Assembly: GCA_900769405.1 (NCBI GenBank)
Contig: CAAGGL010000010.1
Coordinates: forward strand, 186,001-250,000
Length of the DNA stretch: 64,000 nt
DNA from: an uncultured Alistipes sp.
GTDB taxonomy: Bacteria; Bacteroidota; Bacteroidia; Bacteroidales; Rikenellaceae
Direction of reading: 5' to 3'
This document shows, one piece after another, positions 50,701 to 57,028 of the stretch. The stretch's first letter is position 1, and the number at the start of each line of letters is the position of its first letter. Made by a program: the position numbers and the translations under genes. A model generated the notes under the pieces. That model made no database searches, was not told the origin of the DNA, and was given only the letters and a program-made list of their open reading frames with translations.

Positions 50701-51162
50701 CGACAGATGTTCGCCTACGCTGACCGTTATGGTGCGGTTGCTCATCTCGCGCTCGGCCACAACCGTCTCGGCCAACGCCTCGGGGTAGGTACATACGGCA
50801 AGGTAGCCGCCGTGGAAGTTGCGAATGGCATTGAGCGCTGCGGTACGTTGCACCGAGCCTCCTGCGTCCTCCTGCCCGAACTGAATCGAGCGCTTGTACG
50901 ACGTAGGTAGGAACATAACTCGCTCAGCGTCAAGCAGTGCGTAGAGATCGGCGGCGGTATATGCTGCCGTATCGCGGTCGTCAGCCACTAAGATATGCAC
51001 ACCTCCGCGCTTGCGGATCGTCGCTGCCGCCGCAACGGCGTATGCCGATCCTGCCAACGCCTCCAAACGAATGGACGTAGTGCCCCGATCGAGCTGGCGG
51101 TTCAGTTCGATAAAGGCCTCATCGCGGTTGATGGCCGAGAGCAGTTGATCGCGGGGAGTCAT
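47800..51162 (-). CDS. mfd: transcription-repair coupling factor
   Basis: 1120 residues, the usual Mfd length. It removes stalled RNA polymerase and recruits UvrA. The N-terminal UvrB-homology region (SYSESRPFRVDFFGDEVDSIRSFEISSQLS), the polymerase-interacting domain (LKVGDYVVHVDHGVGRFGGL), and the RecG-like translocase with CGDVGFGKTEVAVRAAFKAV (Walker A), LIIDEEQKFGV (DEEQ box), TLTATPIPRTL and QMRGRVGRSDKKAYCYLL are all visible. A TRCF C-terminal domain follows. It lies 55 bp downstream of rng and 96 bp upstream of the barrel protein gene on the same strand. Confidence 0.95.
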   Translation of the reverse strand: MTPRDQLLSAINRDEAFIELNRQLDRGTTSIRLEALAGSAYAVAAAATIRKRGGVHILVADDRDTAAYTAADLYALLDAERVMFLPTSYKRSIQFGQEDAGGSVQRTAALNAIRNFHGGYLAVCTYPEALAETVVAEREMSNRTITVSVGEHLSHETLVELLEEAGFVRVDFVYEPGQYSLRGGIVDLFSYSESRPFRVDFFGDEVDSIRSFEISSQLSKERLNRIEIIPNLREVQQARVSVAEFAGSKVCYWVDDALHAVRRMNDIRKRLLSDGHEPSEIDERVVSGSLFMADSREAVILMHRTEAAGRAAECTVDFATSPQPAFNKNFALLADDLTARAMQGFTSYILSENKAQIERLTNVFRQSGRASVRFAPLSLTLHEGFVWPRLKICCYTDHQIFDRYHRYRLRGEIARDESLTVAELNALKVGDYVVHVDHGVGRFGGLVKTVENGKLFESIKLVYRDGDVLLVNVHSLHRIARYKAGDSEPPKIYKLGTGAWQKLKNATKKAVKDIARELIALYAKRKATPGFAFSADGYLQHELEASFEYEDTPDQQKAVEAVKQDMESTRPMDRLVCGDVGFGKTEVAVRAAFKAVTDGKQVAILVPTTILSLQHYRTFSHRLREFPVRIEHLSRTKSTRDVTMTLNDLEAGKIDILIGTHKILGKNVRFKDLGLLIIDEEQKFGVGAKEKLRQMSVNVDTLTLTATPIPRTLQFSLMGSRDLSVISTPPPNRQPIVTESHLFGEEIIREAIEAELARGGQVYFVHNRIDDLLTIQGMIARICPKARTAIGHGRMNAQDMEKLIMDFIYGEFDVLIATSIVENGIDIPNANTIIIDGAHKFGLSELHQMRGRVGRSDKKAYCYLLSPPDELLTDDARRRLRAIEEFSDLGSGFNIAMQDLDIRGAGNLLGAEQSGYIADIGFETYQKILAEAMAELRSEGVDMHDLPDAEQFAKGDNEVRYVDDTTIDTDVQALLPDAYIGQAAEKLRLYRELDNLTREEDLIAFEQRLIDRFGPLPREAAELMNVVRLRREAIALGLERVKVKNGLMIVHFVANQQSPYFKSDTFMNLLRSITTQPQKFVLRQNNNRLAMTVRAINSIESAWQTLHSLRSKAENNEGKN

Positions 51163-51217
51163 TGTTTATACCTTAATATATATATTGAGGGGCGGCACAT
51201 TGACCGCCCCACGTTGT

Positions 51218-52765
51218 TTAGTCCACCAAATTGCGGCCCTTTCGATCGAGATAACGTGTCTCGACGATACCTACCGATTGGTCCTCGGTGATTACGATGC
51301 GACAGCGATAGCGCAGGCACCAGCGCATACGCAACGACAGCAAACCGCGCTTCAAGAACGACGCCACATAGGGGCTCACTCTCAGGCGGATATACTTAAT
51401 GCCCTTGTCGCCCGCCAGATACGAGATCTGGTTTTCGATCTTGCGGTCGAGCAGGATCGTAGGCTCGATCTTACCCGTGCCGTAGCAGGTCGGGCAGACA
51501 TCCTTCACGTCCGAGATGGCCTCGGGGCGCACTCTGTGGCGCGTGATCTGCATCAAACCGAACTTCGACAACGGCAGAATCGTGTGCTTCGCGCGGTCGT
51601 TAGCCATCAGCTTGGTCATATGCTCGTGCAGCAATTGGCGGTTCTGCGCCTTGTGCATATCGATGAAGTCCACCACGATGATACCGCCCATATCGCGCAG
51701 ACGCAACTGACGCGCGATCTCGGCCGCCGCAGCCATATTGACCTCCATCGCCGTTACCTCCTGATCGTCCTCCTTCTTGGTGCGGTTGCCGCTATTGACG
51801 TCGATAACGTGCATAGCCTCAGTGTGTTCGATGATCAGGTATGCGCCGCGCTTCAACGAAACGTACTTGGCAAACAGCGACTTGATCTGCTTCGAGATGT
51901 CGAAGTTGTCGAAAATGGGCACCGAACCCTTGTAGTGACGCACGATCTTCTCCTTGTCGGGCGCGATCACCTTGATGTAGTCGCGGATCTGCTCGTACAT
52001 CGCCTGATCGTCAACCGTGATCGACGAGAACGAGCTGTTCAGCAGGTCGCGAATGATCGTATTTGCGCGGTTCAACTCGCTGAGCAGCAGCTCGGGAGGA
52101 ATCTGGTTGCGGACATTACTCAGCGCGGTGTGCCACTTGTCGATCAGCGAACGAATATCGTGCTCGACATCGGCATCGCTTGCGCCCTGCGCCGCCGTAC
52201 GGATAATCACACCGAAGTTGCGCGGCAAAACGGCCTGAGCAATACGCTTCAAACGCTTTTTCTCCTCGTTCGAACGGATCTTCTGCGAGATGAAGACCTT
52301 GTTCGAGAAGGGTACCAGCACCACGTTTCGACCTGCCAACGAGATGTCGGCTGTCAATCGCGGGCCTTTGGTCGAGATGGCCTCCTTTGCCACCTGAACC
52401 ATAACGCTCTGTCCCACTTGAAGATACGAGCTGATCTTGCCGCCCTTTTCGATTGCGGGCTCCAACTGCATACCTTCAAGACGCATCGGGCGGCGACCGC
52501 CATTCTGACCCGCAATGAGCTTCGAGAGCGAAGCAAACTGCGAACCCAGATCCAGGTAGTGGATAAATGCGTCCTTTTCGTGGCCAATATTTACAAAAGC
52601 GGCATTCAGACCGGGCATAATCTTGCGGATCTTACCCAGGTAGATGTCGCCGACGGCAAAACCCGTCTTGCATTGTTCCTTATTGAGTTCGACCAAAACC
52701 TTGTCTTCGACCAGAGCAATCGTGATTTCAGTCGGTGTAACGTTTATAATTAATTCTCTGTTCAT
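51218..52765 (-). CDS. rng: ribonuclease G/E family endoribonuclease
   Basis: 515 residues, the RNase G size without the long RNase E scaffold. An N-terminal S1 RNA-binding domain (FAVGDIYLGKIRKIMPGLNAAFVNIGHEKDAFIHYLDLG) is followed by the catalytic core: YLIIEHTEAMHVIDVNSGN and GGIIVVDFIDM supply the metal-binding Asp residues, and DVCPTCYGTGKIEPTI is the zinc-link cysteine pair. It processes rRNA and turns over mRNA. A 377-bp gap with no gene lies upstream, and could be a long leader, as in autoregulated RNase E/G genes. mfd follows after 55 bp. Confidence 0.93.
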   Translation of the reverse strand: MNRELIINVTPTEITIALVEDKVLVELNKEQCKTGFAVGDIYLGKIRKIMPGLNAAFVNIGHEKDAFIHYLDLGSQFASLSKLIAGQNGGRRPMRLEGMQLEPAIEKGGKISSYLQVGQSVMVQVAKEAISTKGPRLTADISLAGRNVVLVPFSNKVFISQKIRSNEEKKRLKRIAQAVLPRNFGVIIRTAAQGASDADVEHDIRSLIDKWHTALSNVRNQIPPELLLSELNRANTIIRDLLNSSFSSITVDDQAMYEQIRDYIKVIAPDKEKIVRHYKGSVPIFDNFDISKQIKSLFAKYVSLKRGAYLIIEHTEAMHVIDVNSGNRTKKEDDQEVTAMEVNMAAAAEIARQLRLRDMGGIIVVDFIDMHKAQNRQLLHEHMTKLMANDRAKHTILPLSKFGLMQITRHRVRPEAISDVKDVCPTCYGTGKIEPTILLDRKIENQISYLAGDKGIKYIRLRVSPYVASFLKRGLLSLRMRWCLRYRCRIVITEDQSVGIVETRYLDRKGRNLVD

Positions 52766-53074
52766 ATATCGGGAGTTCCGCTTTGACTTTGCCCTTTGCG
52801 GGGCGGCACGGGCGGAAACGGCGACCGTACCTTACTTAGTTGTTTGATTTAGAGCGCGTCGGGCTTTGCTGTTGTGCGTCGGACACGCTAAGCTGTTAGT
52901 GGTTTGCCTCGGCCTGAATCGAATTGGCGCAGAGGGCTTTCGGGGCGGTGGAGAGCGGAGTCGGTCGTAGAGTTGTGTTCTTTGAAGTGTTCTTTGAATT
53001 GATGTGGACCGACGGCAGACTGCACCGCGATGATTTTTTGGGTTGATTCTTGCGAATCGGTGTTGTTTGATAAC
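52766..53074 (-). other. gene-free leader region of rng
   Basis: About 310 bases between the rng start and the terminator of the upstream basic-protein gene. No consensus promoter element was found on the minus strand and predicted frames have no family likeness. It may form a long 5' leader. Confidence 0.35.
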
Positions 53075-53116
53075 AAATAAAGCCAAAAACCGCAGTAGCG
53101 GTTCTTAGCTTTATTT
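53075..53116 (-). terminator. terminator of the HU and basic-protein operon
   Basis: AAATAAAGC pairs with GCTTTATTT and ACCGC with GCGGT across internal loops. On the minus strand it follows the stop of the 30-codon gene by 27 bp and is followed by TTGTTATC. Confidence 0.55.
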
Positions 53117-53142
53117 ATCGTGCTCACGCATACGAGAGCTAC

Positions 53143-53235
53143 CTACTTCTTCTTCTTATGACGATTCTTGCGAAGACGCTTCTTGCGCTTGTGGGTAGCC
53201 ATCTTATGCCCTTTTCTTTTCTTACCGCTTGGCAT
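53143..53235 (-). CDS. 30-residue very basic protein (ribosome-associated type)
   Basis: A gene of 31 codons encoding 30 residues, of which 19 are Lys or Arg: MPSGKKRKGHKM followed by a KRKKRLRK-type core and four terminal Lys. I recall near-identical tiny proteins conserved in Bacteroidales. The basic, Gly-poor sequence resembles the C-terminal domain of mitochondrial mS38/AURKAIP1 and its bacterial ribosomal relatives, so a small-ribosomal-subunit protein is a reasonable guess. The second Met could also be a start. It lies 37 bp downstream of the HU gene and is followed by a terminator. Codon use and composition argue strongly that it is a real gene. Confidence 0.75.
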   Translation of the reverse strand: MPSGKKRKGHKMATHKRKKRLRKNRHKKKK

Positions 53236-53272
53236 AATTTTGTAATTTTAAGAGTGAATAAACTTGCCTAAA

Positions 53273-53545
53273 TTATTTTACCTTAGCAACAAAGCTCTTA
53301 GCGGGCTTGAATGCGGGAATGTTGTGCTCGGGAATGGTGATGGTAGTATTCTTCGAGATGTTACGAGCCACCTTGGTAGCGCGCTTCTTGATGATGAAGC
53401 TACCGAAACCACGCAGATAAACGTTGTTGTTCTCAGCTAACGAGTCCTTTACGCTCTCCATAAAAGCCTCTACAATCTGCTGTACCTGAACCTTCTCAAC
53501 ACCGGTACTCTTGGCAATTTCGTTTACGATATCAGCCTTTGTCAT
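53273..53545 (-). CDS. HU family DNA-binding protein
   Basis: 90 residues, the typical HU/IHF length. MTKADIVNEIAKSTGVEKVQVQQIVEAFMESVKDSLAENNNVYLRGFGSFIIKKRATKVARNISKNTTITIPEHNIPAFKPAKSFVAKV matches the full fold, with the DNA-clamping arm containing the conserved RNI.KNTTITIPEHN.PAFKP segment (Pro at the arm tip). It packages and bends DNA. A consensus promoter lies 41 bp upstream on the minus strand, and a 30-residue basic protein gene follows. Confidence 0.95.
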   Translation of the reverse strand: MTKADIVNEIAKSTGVEKVQVQQIVEAFMESVKDSLAENNNVYLRGFGSFIIKKRATKVARNISKNTTITIPEHNIPAFKPAKSFVAKVK

Positions 53546-53585
53546 AGTTGTTATATTTTTTAAGTTAATTGTTCGTTCGAGAGTG

Positions 53586-53618
53586 CAAATATACGATAAT
53601 ATTTAATTAATAACCAAA
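53586..53618 (-). promoter_or_regulatory. promoter of the HU gene
   Basis: On the minus strand TTTG (53615-53618), 21 bp, then TATATTTG (53586-53593), 40 bp before the ATG. The remainder of the 400-bp HU-porX gap (53619-53844) is AT-rich with no other signal seen. Confidence 0.65.
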
Positions 53619-53844
53619 TAGAAACACTTTTTTATTTAATTTTTTTGCAATGTAGCCTTCTTGCGCGGAATCGTGTGACGCCGAGCATCATACAACAAAA
53701 ATCGACCCAAACATCAGTCAATCAGCTAAATAGATACGATCGCGCCTAATAATCAGCGAGTTACGGCGGCGCGATTGGCGGTTTGGTAAATTTTTGGTCT
53801 TCCGACCCACAAAATAGCCCTGCTGCACAATAATTTGCCCTGCT

Positions 53845-53876
53845 TTTGCATTATACAACTATATTAAGTACCTTTG
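53845..53876 (+). promoter_or_regulatory. promoter of porX
   Basis: TTTG at 53845-53848, 20 bp, then TAccTTTG at 53869-53876, a full consensus, giving a leader of about 63 nt. Confidence 0.7.
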
Positions 53877-53946
53877 TAGTGGTTGCTGAGGCCGTTTTCG
53901 TAGGCCCCGTTGTTGATGCAACCGCACTAAAACCGCACGTTCAGTT

Positions 53947-55497
53947 ATGGTAAAGATTCTATGGGTTGATGACGAGGTCGAGCTTCTCAAACCTCATATT
54001 CTGTTCCTCAAAGCCAAAGGCTATGAGGTAGATACCTGCAACAATGGATACGACGCGATCGAGATGGCGACCGGCGAAAGCTACGACCTGATCATTCTCG
54101 ACGAGATGATGCCCGGCATTACGGGCCTCGAAACTCTCCCCCGCATCAAGGAGATTCGACCTACCACGCCCGTGATTATGGTCACCAAGAGCGAGGAGGA
54201 GAACATTATGGATAAGGCGGTCGGATCGAAGATTGCCGACTATCTGATTAAGCCCGTCAATCCCAATCAGGTGTTGTTGTCGATCAAGAAGAATGTCCAT
54301 CAGCAACAGCTTGTTACCGAGCAGACTACGGCCGACTATCGTGCCGAGTTCGGACGCATCGCGGCGCAGGTGGGCACGGCTCGCTCGTTCGAGGAGTGGT
54401 GCGCCATCTACAAGAAGATCGTGAGTTGGGAGATCGAGCTTGCCGACTCGACCGACAAGAGTATCAAAGAGGTGCTTTCGTACCAGAAGAGCGAGGCTAA
54501 CAACGAGTTTTGCAAGTTCGTGCGCCGCAACTACACTTCGTGGATCAATCGCCGCGACGAGGATACGCCCGTGATGTCGCACACGCTGATGCGCAACAAT
54601 ATCTTCCCCATCGTTGATAACAACTCGAAGACCACGCTGCTGCTGATTGATAACTTCCGTTACGACCAGTGGCGCTCGATCAACTCGATGTTGCACCCCT
54701 TCTTCGATGTTGCGGTCGATGATTTCTACTGTGCGATTCTGCCTACGGCGACGCAATATGCTCGTAATGCGATATTTGCGGGTTTGATGCCGCTGGCGAT
54801 CGACAAGTTGATGCCCAAACTGTGGCTCAACGACAACGAGGAGGGCGGCAAGAACCAATACGAGGAGGATTTCCTCCAACGCCAGATGCGAACAAGCGGC
54901 AAGAACTACCGCTATACGTTCGATAAGCTGGTGCGCCCCGAGGCCGGTCGCAAGCTGATCGACAATATTCAGCGCATCTATGACGCCGATTTCTCGGTTA
55001 TCGTTTATAACTTCCTCGATATTCTCTCGCACGCCCGCACCGAGACCGAGATTATTCGCGAGCTGACCGAGGACGAGGCTGCTTTCCGTTCGCTCACCCG
55101 CTCTTGGTTCGAGCACTCGGATCTGTTTGTGATTCTGAAAATGCTCTCCGAGCGAGGTCATACGGTGATCGTAACCTCGGATCACGGTACGATCCGCGTA
55201 ACGAATCCCGTGAAGGTGGTCGGTGATCGCGACACCTCGTCGAATCTGCGCTACAAGACGGGTCGCAATCTCAATTACAACGTGCGCGAGGTGTACGACA
55301 TCACGCGCCCCGAGGAGATTCAGCTGCCTGCGGGTTCGCTCACGTCGAGCTATATCTTCGCCTATAACAGCGACTTCTTTGTCTATCCGAACGATGCCAA
55401 CCGCTTTGTGCGCTACTACAAGAACACCTTCCAGCACGGCGGCATCTCGATGGAGGAGATGATAGTTCCCTATATCGTTCTCAAACCGAAGAAGTAG
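53947..55497 (+). CDS. porX: PorX-type response regulator with PglZ domain
   Basis: 516 residues. An N-terminal CheY-like receiver (about 1-120) has the acidic pair in WVDDE, the phospho-acceptor Asp52 in LIILDEMMPG and the conserved Lys in VTKSEEE/YLIKPVNP. From about 215 an alkaline-phosphatase-like PglZ domain follows, with TLLLIDNFRYDQWRS, the nucleophile region ILPTATQYARNAIF and TSDHGTIRV. In Porphyromonas, PorX with the kinase PorY and a sigma factor controls the type IX secretion genes and hydrolyses oligonucleotides. No PorY or Por secretion genes are adjacent here. The gene has its own consensus promoter and terminator. Confidence 0.92.
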   Translation: MVKILWVDDEVELLKPHILFLKAKGYEVDTCNNGYDAIEMATGESYDLIILDEMMPGITGLETLPRIKEIRPTTPVIMVTKSEEENIMDKAVGSKIADYLIKPVNPNQVLLSIKKNVHQQQLVTEQTTADYRAEFGRIAAQVGTARSFEEWCAIYKKIVSWEIELADSTDKSIKEVLSYQKSEANNEFCKFVRRNYTSWINRRDEDTPVMSHTLMRNNIFPIVDNNSKTTLLLIDNFRYDQWRSINSMLHPFFDVAVDDFYCAILPTATQYARNAIFAGLMPLAIDKLMPKLWLNDNEEGGKNQYEEDFLQRQMRTSGKNYRYTFDKLVRPEAGRKLIDNIQRIYDADFSVIVYNFLDILSHARTETEIIRELTEDEAAFRSLTRSWFEHSDLFVILKMLSERGHTVIVTSDHGTIRVTNPVKVVGDRDTSSNLRYKTGRNLNYNVREVYDITRPEEIQLPAGSLTSSYIFAYNSDFFVYPNDANRFVRYYKNTFQHGGISMEEMIVPYIVLKPKK

Positions 55498-55536
55498 GGC
55501 GTCGCACACAGCCCTGCCACTCTCGATAGAGTCTAC

Positions 55537-55576
55537 AAAAAAAGAGCGTTCCCCGATTGAGGAACGCTCTTTTTTA
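55537..55576. terminator. bidirectional terminator between porX and ompA
   Basis: AAAGAGCGTTCC at 55541-55552 pairs perfectly with GGAACGCTCTTT at 55561-55572, with T runs on both strands, so it can end both converging transcripts. Confidence 0.85.
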
Positions 55577-55594
55577 TTATAGGTGTGCGTCAGA

Positions 55595-56779
55595 TTACTT
55601 CTGAGTAATGATAACGGCACGGTTGGGAGGCAGGTTGGGGAACTGAACCGACTCACCCTTCCAATCCTCGTGGAGCTTCTCTGCGGGAACGCCACGATCG
55701 ATCAGAGCCTGCTTGATAGCCTTAACACGGCGCTCGCTCAGACCCATATTGTGCTTAACAACACCCTCTTCCGATGCGAAACCTACGAGGTTGAACTCAG
55801 CCTCCGACTCCTTCATCATCTTAGCCAGGTAGTCCAACTGCAAGCCTGCGCGCTGAGTGATCTTATGCTTGTCCCACTCGAAGAAGATGATCATCTCGAT
55901 AGGAATCTCCTTACCCTGATAGATAACGGGAGCCTCTGCCTCAGCCAACTTCTTAGCCAACTCGTCAGCCGATGCCTGAGCGTTAGCCAACTCGTTCTCC
56001 AAGTTCTCGATACGCTTGTTGTAAGCCGAGTAGTCGGGCTCGGGGCAAACCGCCGGACGGTCGAAGCCGCGCTTGTTGAAGCGGTAGGTAATACCAGCAG
56101 TCAGCGACAAAAGGTTACCGTACTTGTTGAAACCGTCAGCAGCTGCCTGCTCGTCGCTACCACGCAGACCGAACGACTCACGAACCAACATATTCTTAGC
56201 TTCGAGGGTCAGGTCGATAGCCTCCGATACGCGGAACTTGTTCAACAGACCGTACGAGAAAGCCCACTCCTGGTTACCGTTCAGGTAGCGATCGTCGCCG
56301 CTGATGTGCGAGCGAGCGTAACCGAAACCACCGAATGCGATGGGCTGCCATACGCGCATCTCCTTGTAACCACCGATCCAGTTGCGCAGGTTGAACATTG
56401 CGTCAGCGTGGATAAAGTAGTAGCTCCAATCGCCCTGAGGTCCGAAACCGAGCTCATCCTTAGGAAGGAACTCGTTCAGATACAAAGCGGTCGACTCCAT
56501 CTGCAAGCCCTGTGCCTGCAAACGAGCACCGAATACGGGGGTGATCCACTTAGTAGCCTGTACGTCTACCTCATACGACAGACGCTTACCGAACTTACCT
56601 TCGTCCTGGTTGTCGCCAAAGAACCAGGTCTGTACGCCGACACCGGCACCGATTTCCCAGTTATCCCAGAACTTGTTGGTAACAAAGTTTGCGTGGCTGG
56701 GCTTCGGGTCAACCTCCTGCTGAGCGAAGGCACTCATAGCCACAACAACCAATGCGATTGTTAATAATGCTTTCTTCAT
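55595..56779 (-). CDS. OmpA family outer membrane protein
   Basis: 394 residues. A signal peptide (MKKALLTIALVVVAMSAFAQ) leads into an eight-strand barrel to about residue 235, then a short linker with a coiled-coil-like helix (YNKRIENLENELANAQASADELAKKLAEAEAP) and a C-terminal OmpA peptidoglycan-binding domain (IFFEWDKHKITQRAGLQLDYLAKMMKESEAEFNLVGFASEEGVVKHNMGLSERRVKAIKQALIDRGV). It anchors the outer membrane to the cell wall, like the major OmpA-like proteins of Porphyromonas. It has a consensus promoter with a leader of about 110 nt, and converges with porX at a shared terminator. High abundance is likely from codon bias. Confidence 0.92.
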   Translation of the reverse strand: MKKALLTIALVVVAMSAFAQQEVDPKPSHANFVTNKFWDNWEIGAGVGVQTWFFGDNQDEGKFGKRLSYEVDVQATKWITPVFGARLQAQGLQMESTALYLNEFLPKDELGFGPQGDWSYYFIHADAMFNLRNWIGGYKEMRVWQPIAFGGFGYARSHISGDDRYLNGNQEWAFSYGLLNKFRVSEAIDLTLEAKNMLVRESFGLRGSDEQAAADGFNKYGNLLSLTAGITYRFNKRGFDRPAVCPEPDYSAYNKRIENLENELANAQASADELAKKLAEAEAPVIYQGKEIPIEMIIFFEWDKHKITQRAGLQLDYLAKMMKESEAEFNLVGFASEEGVVKHNMGLSERRVKAIKQALIDRGVPAEKLHEDWKGESVQFPNLPPNRAVIITQK

Positions 56780-56896
56780 AATGATTTGATAATTAATAAT
56801 TTACGTTATTTTCTTTTGTTTACTACTCCAATACTCTCGCCGTCTAACTCACTATCGTAAACTTGATTAGCAAGTGCAGTATACGAATGCACGGTG

Positions 56897-56930
56897 CAAA
56901 TTTATATAAAATTATTGAGAAAATATCAAA
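56897..56930 (-). promoter_or_regulatory. promoter of ompA
   Basis: On the minus strand TTTG (56927-56930), 22 bp, then TAaaTTTG (56897-56904). The leader before the ompA ATG is about 112 nt. Confidence 0.55.
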
Positions 56931-56961
56931 TTATCAGCTTTTTATTTTCCCTTTTTTGTGA

Positions 56962-56999
56962 TAAAAAAACGACCCAGAGCCGCACTCTGGGTCGTTTTT
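56962..56999 (-). terminator. terminator of nrdJ
   Basis: AAACGACCCAGAG pairs perfectly with CTCTGGGTCGTTT, with a T run after it on the minus strand (and A/T flanks both sides), about 30 bp past the nrdJ stop. Confidence 0.8.
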
Positions 57000-57028
57000 C
57001 TCAAATTTGAACGCGACAGGCGGATTTA

